The notes below the pieces were generated by a model. It searched no databases, was not told the origin of the DNA, and worked only from the letters and a program-made list of their open reading frames with translations. Both the position numbers and the translations under genes were made by a program. Below, in pieces: positions 33,605 to 43,900 of a stretch of 64,000 nucleotides of DNA; positions within the stretch are counted from its first letter, which is position 1; each line of letters opens with the position of its first letter. The stretch spans positions 1-64,000 of the forward strand of contig FWWN02000629.1 in assembly GCA_900175165.2 (NCBI GenBank), read 5' to 3'. The DNA is from Rhizomucor pusillus (lineage: Eukaryota > Mucoromycota > Mucoromycetes > Mucorales > Lichtheimiaceae).

Positions 33605-35001
33605 ATGGAAGAACCTATTCGTATTGGTATTATTGGCACCGGAGTCTTTGCTTACCGCCATATGCGGGCATACAAGGCGGTAGGCGAAGACAAGTTCAAG
33701 ATAGTCGCATGCGCAAACCGCTCGCGGGACAAAGCGGAAAAGTTCGCAAAGGAGGTAGGCCAACAAAGAGAGAACTTGAGCTTCAAGTACAGTTATACTA
33801 AATAGTATATTGTTTAGGCTGGTATTCCCGAATCCGCTATCTACAGTGATCCAAAGGACTTGATCAACGATCCAAACGTTGAAGTTGTAGACGCGCTTTT
33901 GCCAGTCCAATACAATCTAGAAGTAAGTGGATCAAGAATATAGCACATTTTGCGGACAACATTTTCTGACAAATCATCTCTTTCTGATAGATTGTCGAGG
34001 CAGCCATCGCAGCCAAAAAGCACATTATCTTCGAAAAGCCAATCGGTAAAATGCAATTTTGCGTTCATCACAATCATGCATATTGATATCTTTTCGTTCA
34101 GCACACAACGTCGAAGATGCTCGCAAGATCGTCGCAGCATCTCAAAAGGCCGAGACTATCGTTGCAGTAGCAGAGAACTGGGCGTACCATCCTCTGCCCA
34201 AGGCTGTTGCAAAGTTTGTTCAGCAAGGAGGTATTGGCGAGGTAAGTGCTGGAAACTTTGATAACAAGGATGTCTATGTATTAATGCGGGCAGTCATAAC
34301 AGATCGTCAACTTTACATATGACTCTGCTCGACCATACAACCCATCCTCTCCCTACTATGCAACTAAGTGGCGACAAGATCCTCAGCACCCTGGGTAGGT
34401 TCTTCCACTCGTGCTTCCTGAACTATGTACACTAACTTATCGTCCTTTGTGATTAGTGGTTATCTAAGCGATGGAGGGGTGCATGATATGGCACATTTGC
34501 TTCCCATTCTCGGAAAATTTGAAAGCGTCAGTGCCTTTGCCACAACTAGATACAAGATCCACGGCGCTGAAGATTCACTCGCTGCAACAGTCAGACTCGA
34601 AAGTGGCGCAATCGGTGTAGCCAACTTTACTTTTGTAAGTGATTCCGTTTAATTATTTCTTTTACAATTATGCTAACAACTTGCAGTGCTCCGCCGGTGT
34701 CAAGAAGCAACGATTGGAAGTCCACGGCACCAAAGGATCGATTGTTCTCATTGATGACAATACCGTCGAGCTGTTCGACCATACTGGCGCTACCGCCAGC
34801 ATTTCGGAAATCGAGGCTCTAGTCGAAGCTTCGTCGCAATTTACCGACGTTGAAGGCGAAATGTTCAATCTGTTCAACGTCCTCCGTAACGGTGCAAAGT
34901 TGGGTGTCACGGCTGAGGAAGCTTTCCATCATCTCGCTTTCGTTGCCGCTGCAGTCCAGTCTGCACAGACGCAACAGATCGTAAAGATTCCACAACCGTA
35001 A
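33605..35001 (+). CDS. Gfo/Idh/MocA family NAD(P)-dependent oxidoreductase
   Basis: Seven exons (33605-33754, 33818-33922, 33991-34045, 34102-34241, 34303-34394, 34457-34634, 34687-35001) give 344 residues. The N-terminal Rossmann fold starts IRIGIIGTGVFAYRHMRAY (G-x-G-x-x-A/F dinucleotide loop). The EKP motif (IIFEKPI, about residue 100) and the later ENWAYHP and DGGVHDMAHLLPI blocks are typical. The C-terminal half is the alpha/beta substrate domain. Members oxidise sugars, inositols or dihydrodiols. Substrate cannot be inferred. No signal or targeting sequence. The gene stops 21 bp from the stop codon of the opposing small membrane-protein gene, and its AATAAA (35014-35019) lies in that gap. 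Confidence 0.93.
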
Positions 35002-35022
35002 AATGGACTTAAAAATAAAGCA

Positions 35023-35453
35023 TCATGGCACCGTATCCAAGTCGTACTTGTCGTCATCATCGTCTTGATCGTCTAAAAGTGCTGCTATATCTGCTGGTGG
35101 CGCATGGTCTCTCCAATGGTTACGTTTACGATATTTTGTCGGAAGAAACTTTGACAGACATGTCTCCCGCAGTAAACTTTGTCCGACTGCATAGCAAGAT
35201 AGATGAGAACGATTTGTAGACTAGGAACTTTACAGGTTTAGCACTCACTGCAGGTACCACAGCAGAAGCACCAAGCGAGCCCTGCAAGAAACAATGTCGC
35301 CATCCCTACAACAAAGAGCCACAGATGCCAAGGGGAGACTTCCATTCTCAAAGAACGGGAAGAGCTGGTGGTGCCTGAAGCTGATATTGAAAAGACCAAC
35401 CCAAAAAATGCTTCCCTTCCAACTTCCCCAAACGTCATGAAAAATGAGGACAT
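35023..35453 (-). CDS. Small single-pass membrane protein, unknown function
   Basis: Two minus-strand exons (35453-35249, 35186-35023) give 122 residues. Residues 1-45 are soluble. A hydrophobic span follows (about 46-66, LWLFVVGMATLFLAGLAWCF) that ends in a cysteine cluster CFCCGTC, a possible palmitoylation site. The C-terminal part is basic, then Asp-rich (DDQDDDDDKYDLDTVP). I do not recognise the family. The start codon at 35453 lies inside the first exon of the plus-strand gene that starts at 35437. The alternative Met at 35438 would still overlap it by 2 bp. Confidence 0.65.
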
Positions 35454-36439
35454 TACGAAAATTCTAAAGTATGCTAAACCGGTTTGCTCTCAATTAGGAT
35501 CGAATTGCTTACACAACTATAAAGGGAATTGAGAGAATTTAAAGAGGAGGAACTGTTCCTTTACTCTTTACAAAAGGAATACAAGCACAAGACAGGTCTC
35601 GACGGATCGAGCACGATCGAGGAGCAAATTATACCTTTACACCCAAAATTACAGGAAGCTGAGCTTCAGGACTACAAGGTACGCCTTTTCCTCTATTGTG
35701 ACAAAACAGGTTGATACTAACGTGATGATAGGAGTACTACTCTAAGCTGCAAGCAACGTTCGTGGAGACTGAAACGACCGAACTGTTGCTGCGATGGATA
35801 GCTGATGGTTTGAAGGAGCAGCCTACTGAAAACTTGCAAAAGCTTGGTACGTTTTTACAGGATATAATGGAGAAAAACACCCGTTGATTCTTGCTGGATT
35901 TATGTTTAGAGGATTTGAATACCGAGCTCAAGCTGCGTCAAGAGAGACAGGAAGCTGATATCCGATCCTTCGTGTCAAAGATTGCAGAGGGGACCAAGAA
36001 CATCGAAAAATGTAAATCAAGTATTCAATTCTCAATCTGGCAATAATCTAATGATATAATTGATAGCCCATCAAACTCTGCGGACAAGTATCGACGATGC
36101 CTTCCAAGCTTTAGAGGATATACAACGCAACGTGAGTGTTGTATATATATCCATAATGTAGGCTGCACTTAACGATTGTGCATAAAGAGAAAAGAAATCG
36201 AACGGATCAAAGAACTGGTCAAGGAAGATGATACCATGTCGATTGATGAAGCAAACGCTATACTTGAGCAGCAAACGAATGCTTACATTGAAATCAATAC
36301 CCGCATCGACGAAAGCCGCGATAAAATTGATGAATTGCAAAAGGCGATCGAAGAAAAGCGACGAACTATTCAGCAATTGCAGGAGCGGAAGAAGCAAGTT
36401 GAATCATGGCCCATGAAACGTACTTCGACTGATGAATAA
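35437..36439 (+). CDS. Coiled-coil protein, possibly kinetochore protein Sos7-like
   Basis: Six exons (35437-35468, 35525-35678, 35732-35846, 35910-36011, 36067-36131, 36188-36439) give 239 residues. The first part has ELQDYKEYYSKLQATFVETE followed by LLLRWIADG, which I recall as resembling the start of the Sos7 kinetochore family (an 'EYFSKLKFxYxExxTKxxFL' type pattern). The rest is almost continuous coiled coil (NTELKLRQERQEADIRSF and RIDESRDKIDELQKAIEEKR). If Sos7, it would act at centromeres with Mis12-Spc7. Other coiled-coil proteins remain possible. Its first exon overlaps the opposite gene's start. Confidence 0.7.
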
Positions 36440-36632
36440 TAATCAATCGAAGATAAAGCAAAGTGGCCGAAGACAAGCTCCTCGCTACTAAACCAATAAC
36501 GAAATCGATATCAGCAGCATCAGCAAACAAAGGAAATGTATGATGGATCCATCCAAATCATTGTGTATTCCGTTTACGCATGCAATAATAGTGCATAATT
36601 ATATTCCTTTATAAATGCGTCTGTGCTTTTCT

Positions 36633-38204
36633 TTAAACCATGTCCGTAACTAAACAACATTACATTAGTTTCACGATATAGCGTAGATATCAAAAAGGTT
36701 GATTTACCATTCATTGGCATTTCGTCAATTTGTGTACTGTAGTACTGTTCAATATCCCGCAAAATTCTGAGATCGTCGTTCTTGACGAAGTTGATTGCTA
36801 CACCCTTTCGTCCAAAACGTCCAGAACGACCGATGCGGTGGATATACGCTTCACGATTCACGGGCAGATCGTAGCTGTAAAGTGTCACGAAGGTCAATGG
36901 AGAAATTCCCTCAGATTGCAGAATGCAATACTTACTTGATGACCAAAGAGACCTGCTGTACATCGATACCTCGAGCCCAAACATCTGTAGTGATCAACAC
37001 TCGGCTACAAAGTATACATCAGCTATCTTATTCTAATCCGTTGTCTCGTTCATCTTTTCCGTACCTAGCACCCTGTCGGAATTCCTGCATAATAGCATCT
37101 CGCTCTTTCTGAGGCATTTCACCGTGCATCGCGGACACGGTAAAGTTAGACTCACGCATCTTTTCTGTCAACCAGTCGACCTATATAAAAAAGCGGTTGT
37201 GAGTTGGCAAAACCAATCTTTCTCTCCAATTACTATGATTATACGATTTACCTTGCGTCTCGTGTTACAGAAAATGACGGCCTGAGTGATAGTCAATGTA
37301 TCGTAAAGGTCACAGAGAGTATCGAACTTCCATTCTTCCCGTTCAACGGCGACAAAGAACTGCTTGATGCCTTCTAGTGTCAATTCATCACGCTTGACCA
37401 GAATGCGGATAGGATCTGTCATAAAGTTTCGTGTCATTTCCAAGACATCGTGTGGAAGGGTGGCAGACAAAAGGACCACTTGAGTTGCTGGTGGTAAGTA
37501 TCTGTATACATCGTAGATCTGATCTTTGAAACCAAAGTTGAGCAATTCATCGGCTTCGTCGAGAATAAGCATTTTGATGTTGCGAGTACGGAGGTTGCGC
37601 CGCCGGATCATGTCGAAAACACGACCGGGAGTGCCTGATACAATGTGGACACCGTGGTCGAGTCTTCGGATATCTTCACCCAAGCTGGTGCCGCCGATGC
37701 ACGCGTGGCACTGGACGTTCATGTAATCACCAAGTGCCAAGATGACACTCTGGATCTGCGTGGCGAGTTCACGGGTCGGTGACAAGACTAGCACTTGAGT
37801 TTCTCTCAGAGAAGTGTCTATAGTCTGCAGCGCTGAAATGGCGAGTGTAGCTGTTTTACCGGTACCGGATTGTGCTTGAGCAATGACATCGCGACCGCGA
37901 ATAATGGGCACGATGGCTACGAGAGTTCGTGCGAATTAGCACAAATTGTCGCACTACTGACTGCAACGATAAACCTACCTCTTTGTTGAATTGCTGAAGG
38001 TTTTTCAAAGTTGTAAGCGTAGATACCACGCAACAGATCTTCTTTGAGACCGATCGAATCAAAAGTAGGAACAACCTTGACCTGTAAAGCAAAGCAAGAT
38101 CAACAGTCTGTGATCCGAGATTATATAATTCTGATCGAGAGTATACGTACGTTTTCCGAAGTTTCAAAGTTCAATTTCTCGTCTGCTTTTGGATCGTATG
38201 CCAT
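36633..38204 (-). CDS. FAL1: DEAD-box RNA helicase eIF4A-III / FAL1
   Basis: Seven minus-strand exons (38204-38151, 38081-37979, 37916-37252, 37180-37065, 37004-36936, 36874-36708, 36649-36633) give 396 residues. All DEAD-box motifs are present: [10 protein letters not shown] (Q motif), [30 protein letters not shown] and [13 protein letters not shown]. The ending [12 protein letters not shown] and the block [20 protein letters not shown] match eIF4A-III rather than translation eIF4A. eIF4A-III is the RNA-clamping core of the exon junction complex and the yeast homologue FAL1 works in 18S rRNA processing. The last exon codes only six codons. It diverges from the acyl-CoA-ligase-like gene, with 415 bp between the starts. 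Confidence 0.96.
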
Positions 38205-38619
38205 TTGTGTATGGGTGTATAGAAAGAAAGCTGTGTGTGGTTTTTTACAAGCGACCACTAACCCGCTGAAAGAAGTCTTCAAACTTCAGCAAGCGACGTC
38301 ATTGGTCCGACGCCATAGCAACCAAAATTTAAACATTTGTTGGCAACATGGATACCCATACTAACGGTAGAGCCTTGCACCTTGCAGAAAGCTTTCTGAT
38401 TGCAAATGTACAAAGTAATATAGTCTTGACTAGAAATAAAAATATTTAAGAGTTTTCCCGTGATCCGTGCGGCGACGGGTTGTAGGCAAACCTTAGGTAA
38501 AATGTTACTCCGTGCCTTTTCCCGTTTGTCAGAGCTTTTCCCGCAAGTGTTAAAAAAGGTCCAGGGCAAGGTGCTTCCCCACATTTTGCGTTCTCTTCGT
38601 CTTCCTTTTCTTCTCTACC
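38205..38619. promoter_or_regulatory. Divergent promoter of FAL1 and the acyl-CoA-ligase-like gene
   Basis: 415 bp between two ATGs in opposite directions. No convincing TATA box near either start. Short frames inside it are not supported. Confidence 0.5.
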
Positions 38620-40770
38620 ATGGTTATTTACAAGTCCACTTACGATCCTATTCCAGTTCCTGATTTGGATATCTACACCTTCCTGTTTCAAGACTCCGAG
38701 TATAACACGAAACGCTCGCGTGATAGTCCGCAAGTTATCGATGGCGCGACTGGCAAGAGTTTGTCCTTTAACCAGATATATGACATGAGCGGACGGCTAG
38801 CGTCTGCGTGGAAGAAAGACGTAGGTCTCAAGAAGGGAGACGTAGTCGCAGTGTTTGCACCGAACCAATACGATCACTGCGTGCTGTATTTCTCGCTGCT
38901 GGCAGCACGCTGTATCGTGTCCCCTGGGTATGTTTTGAAGATCAATGATGTAATTCAAGTACTCACAATGGATCCTACACAGCAACCCAGAATACGCCGA
39001 AGGTAGATAAAGAAAAACTTGCCAAGTTATTGACATTTAAATAATGATCTTTTTTTTTTTTTTTTTCACTGCATTGTTGTAGCTGAGTTTCGCCATCAGA
39101 TCAGTACCTCGGGAGCCAAAGCTCTGGTGACCATCCCAAGGCTACTTCCTGTGCTTCTTAAAGTCTGCGACAAAATCGGTATACCGAAATCTCGGATATT
39201 TCTCTTTGGAGACAAGACAGTGGATGGCGTCAAGCCTTTCTATAGCCTTCTGCAAAGCAATCATAAGCACATCGGCTTGCCTATCAAGGGCATTAACAGC
39301 TCGGAAGATCTCGCGTTTATCTGCTTCTCCAGTGGAACGACCGGCTTGGCTAAAGGTGTTATGCTGACTCACAAGAACTTTGTTGCTCAGTGTGTTCAAG
39401 TAGCCAGCTTTGAATCGCAATTTTAAGGCAGACCTGCTCCTGACACTGTATATCTTGGCTTTCTGCCATTTTACCACATCTTTGGACTTACCAGTCTCGT
39501 GATTGGTACCATGTACAGAGCTGTACCTATTGTCATTATGGAGAAATACAATTTGGAACAGTTCTGCAAGTTAGTACAGAAATACAAGGTTACCAATGTC
39601 AACATTGTACCTCCGGTTGGTAAGTCATCAAAAACGAGCTCCTGTATTACGGTGCTGCTTGATTGATGATAATCATACATGATTGACTCTGTCCTTTACA
39701 GCTGTTCATCTTGCAAAGAATCCTATCGTGCTTAAGTATGATCTAAGTTCACTCTGCGTGATGGGATGCGGTGCTGCGCCTTTGGGCCGAGAGCATACTG
39801 AAGCGTTAAAGCTTCGCATTGCAGCACCTGTAAGACAAGGGTAAGTCCAAGTAAAGATTAGACACATAGAAGCGCTGTATTAGGGCAATTTACCGAAACC
39901 TGTATTCTGCAATAGCTACGGCACTACAGAAACGACTGCTGGTGTTGTTTACCAAAAAGTTGGCCAGAGCCAACCAGGCAAGTATATAACAACTACAATC
40001 CACTGTCAATATACGTTCGATCTCATTTAAAAAAAAAAACGAAAATACCCTTTCAGGCTCCATTGGGCATTTGACAGCGAACACGGAACTCAAACTTGTT
40101 GACCTTGATGGAAATGGTAAAAATACTTGAAAGAGATATTGATTCAAGGTCACTAAAATTGGGATGCTGCTAGAACTCGGCGACGACCAAGAAGGCGAGG
40201 TATTGTTGCGAGGTCCTTTTATCATGAAGGGCTATCTCAACAACCCAGAAGCCAACGCCGAGACATTTACAGAAGATGGATGGATGCGCACTGGCGATAT
40301 CGGCAAATATGACAGTGCCACTGGAGAATTTTATATCGTGGATCGCTTGAAGGAACTTATAAAGTATAAAGGTTTCCAAGTAGCTCCTGCTGGTAAATAT
40401 CATTACTAGACACAATCTCTTCTTATCCTGCTAATTGATGCTACTATCATCAGAGCTGGAGTCTCTTTTGATCAAGCACAACGACGTTGCAGACTGTTGC
40501 GTAGTGGGCGTGTACGACTCTGCGCAGGCCACAGAGTTACCACGCGCGTATGTCGTTCTCCAGCCAACTGCGAAACCTACAGACGAGTTGGCAAAGAACA
40601 TTATGAAATACGTCGCCGATAATGTTACCAACTACAAGCAACTTCGCGGAGGTGTACTGTTTGTCGACAGTATTCCCAAAAATCCATCTGGCAAAATCCT
40701 TCGTCGGGAAGTCAAGAAATGGATCAAGCAAGAGCAGGAAGAAGCAAAGCGTCTCAGAGCTCGTTTGTAA
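38620..40770 (+). CDS. Peroxisomal 4-coumarate-CoA-ligase-like acyl-CoA synthetase, interrupted by one in-frame TAA
   Basis: Eight exons (38620-38927, 38983-39002, 39083-39619, 39702-39840, 39916-39977, 40057-40116, 40174-40392, 40454-40770) join in frame to 553 codons. Adenylate-forming signatures: [63 protein letters not shown] and [10 protein letters not shown] with the catalytic Lys. The C-terminal ARL fits a peroxisomal targeting signal 1. The enzyme would convert an acid, ATP and CoA to acyl-CoA. However, codon 39424-39426 is TAA in exon 3, with conserved sequence in the same frame on both sides. Either this is a fresh nonsense allele, a sequence error, or a 42-nt intron (39390-39431) is spliced out. 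Intron 5 is GC-AG. Confidence 0.85.
39050..39066. repeat. Poly-T run in intron 2 of the acyl-CoA-ligase-like gene
   Basis: About 17 consecutive T between the 20-nt exon 2 and exon 3. It sits just before the acceptor and can serve as a polypyrimidine tract. Confidence 0.7.
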
Positions 40771-40981
40771 ATACCAAATAGTAGAAAAAAGCCTAGAGAA
40801 TATGTTCTTGATTGTTGATCAGTTAAATATATCATGGTCACCAAGTGTGGGAGGACACGTCAGCTGCAAAAGACGCGTAAGCTCTTGTTGCCTGAAAGTT
40901 TCGGAGCTCCGGCATGCAACGCATATACGAAGCGTTAATTTGCACGGGCTATTTCCTTTTGCATCGCACGTAACTTGTACA

Positions 40982-43900
40982 ATGGCAAGTAAAGAGCTTG
41001 AGCTTCTCGGTGAGTTTTGAGATAATCAGCAATGTAAAGGATGTTAGCTCACATTTGAGTGGAAGAAAATGTCGAACTCAAGCTCGCGATGAGCCAAACT
41101 GACTCACAGTTGGAGCGTTGTGTCAACTTGTTCCTGGCACCTGTTCTCCTGAAACTATCGAGCGCACACGAGCAAGTCCGTAAAAAGGTAGCAATACAAC
41201 AAAGTGACTATGCAGATCTCGAATGACGATCGTAACGCAGCTGTTGCCAGGTTATGGAGATCCTGTCGCATATCAACAAACGTGTTAAACCGAATAAGAA
41301 TATCAAATTACCGCTGGATGCTCTCATTAATCAATTCACGGACGACAAAGTGCCTGTGTTCGTCAAGAACTTTACTGTCATTTATCTCGGGATGTCAGTG
41401 GATAGATTGCCACTCGAAGAGATTGCACAGCATATACCAAAATTGATTCGCGGAATATCTCGACGGCCGATACCACAGAGAACAACGATATTTCATATGA
41501 TATTGCCGGTAACAGACCAATGATGGTGATATGAATTGTATTGGTGTATATGTTTATTTGGATGTATTTAGGCACTTCGAAAATGGAAAATGGAACCCGG
41601 GGAGCAAAAGGAAGCCAGGGCGTCAGTGTTCCAATTTGACAAGAACCCGCAGGATATATCCGTCTGTTTAGGATTCTTTTTGGATGTCATGCTTTACCAG
41701 CCTCTCTCAAGCAGAGCATTGAAGGAGCAACAAAAGATGGAGGAGAATACGAGTGGATCTTCAGCACCTGGATACCCTGGACTTAGCCAGGCAGCAGTGG
41801 ACGGTGTTACGAATAAAGGCAAGATCTCTTGGTCTGCAGCAAAGTTAGCGGATGCCAAGGTGATTTCAAAGTGGTGTCTTTAGTAACAGTGGAAGATATC
41901 TCATACCGATAAACATTTAGTTGGGAATTTTGAATTTTGTATTGACCCATATCTTCACCGGGAACGAACGACTACGGATCCTTTTGGCAGGTGCCTGTGA
42001 TGCGAATCACGAAGTTGTATCATTAAGCGAAGATGGGCTGCGACGGTGGACAGTAGATGTGGATATGGAAAACACAACTCTTATCCAATCCCTTTATCTT
42101 TTATACATTGGAACGCCAACATCATCTAATATTGGTAAACACCTTGTTTGCAAACACGCCGTCGTCAAATTCTCAACAGCCTGTGATTAGCTGTACAAGA
42201 TCGTCGACAACCAGCACCCAATCCTTTGAAAATTCGTGTGCTCCAGTACTTGTCAAAATCCATTGCTGCCACTAACATGCCTGCTTACATGGTACAAGTC
42301 GTTTTCGATGGCATATATGGTAAGTCATTATATAAAATCATCGGTTGCATAGTTGTTAATTCCTGTGTAGGACAAACTTCCAACTTGAAGCTTCGAAGAT
42401 CAACTATGAGTTTCCTCCAGTGGACTGCCAGAATGGTAATAATCTCTAATCAACGTGAAGATATTGCAATTCGTTCACACGTCGCAATAGTGTGATCCTT
42501 CCAAAGTCGAGCCTGTGGCACAGGTGATAATCTCTGGTCTCCTAAAATACATTGATCAGAATGCTCAAGTATCAGGCACCGGTAAGAATGAGTGAAAAGT
42601 TGCCATACCACCTGGTAATCACGCTTAATTTTAGATGCCGAGAGTATAAAGGGATATGCGTACGTAGGATGCGGATTGATTGCAAAGAAAGGTATGTATG
42701 ATGAAATGTAATACTTGGATGCTTATTAACACCACGATGATAGTTCCAAAACTAGTGCTTGAAGACACGCGTATCTTGTCATTATTCTTTGATAACTTGG
42801 AATTGGAGCAAACGAATGTACGAGTCTATGTCCAAGACGCCCTTTCCTCCATGATCGATATCTACACCTTGCTCCCAGAGTCTTCTCCTATTTACGGAGA
42901 GGTCAAAGAAATTATATTGAATGCTGTCCAAAAGGTATGCTCTTCAATGGCGCTAATTTTCAAATTAGCTATGATGGTTACTCACGCGCGAAGTTTAGAA
43001 TAACTCTTATTCCAGATACATGGCTCTTAAATATGCGAATGCAGTGTATCCATATTCCTCTGTCTTTGCTCGCTACGTCTGTTTACTCGGAAGTGCCTCG
43101 TCAGTTGGAAAATTGGAAGTCAAAGAAGAATCCGCTAGAGGGCTTCGGCCCTTTGTTCACAAGGAAGGTGGTTATGTGTCCATTACGAGTCAAGATACTG
43201 TACCTTCTTCAGCGTTACCAAAGTTTCACGATCTCGTCGAATATATAATTGACAATTCACCAAAAGGGGAATACATATATAACTCTAAAACGCCAGTCAT
43301 CAACGGCTTTCCTGAAGAAGTCTACTCTGAAATTTTGAAATTTCTGCGGATGATCATGGTCCTAGAAGCCAACCCATATACAATCGTCGTCGATGACAAC
43401 GTCGAGGAGAAGGTCGACAATAGTATGATGAACGATCCAGAGGTTACCGAAAACGTAAAAAAGTTCATCAACGCTTACTGGGATGGTGGCGAGATCGAAT
43501 ATCGACGAGCACTTGAAAACTGGCTACATCTTATTGAAAAGTCCCTAAATATCGATTTGAAAGGTTTGAATCGCACTTATTAATATCCGTGTAACTGGTG
43601 CTAACAAATAATGTTCCAGATCCTGTGCTGTTAGCAACATCTGCAAAGTGCCTACTCGAAATAATCTCATTGGGTCCATCATCCGTAGCTACCAGTTTCA
43701 AGTCTCGACTCGACTTTTTCCACAAATTTACCCTGTCTGAAAAGCAAGATGCCCGATTCCTAATGTCGCACATTTTCGGTATACTTGCTAGCGATGATGC
43801 TGTGGAGGATTCTTATATCGAAGAAACACTGTCCAACTACTGCAGTATCTTGGAGAAACCGGATACCACTCATCACGCCGGTGGAGATATCGATCGATCA

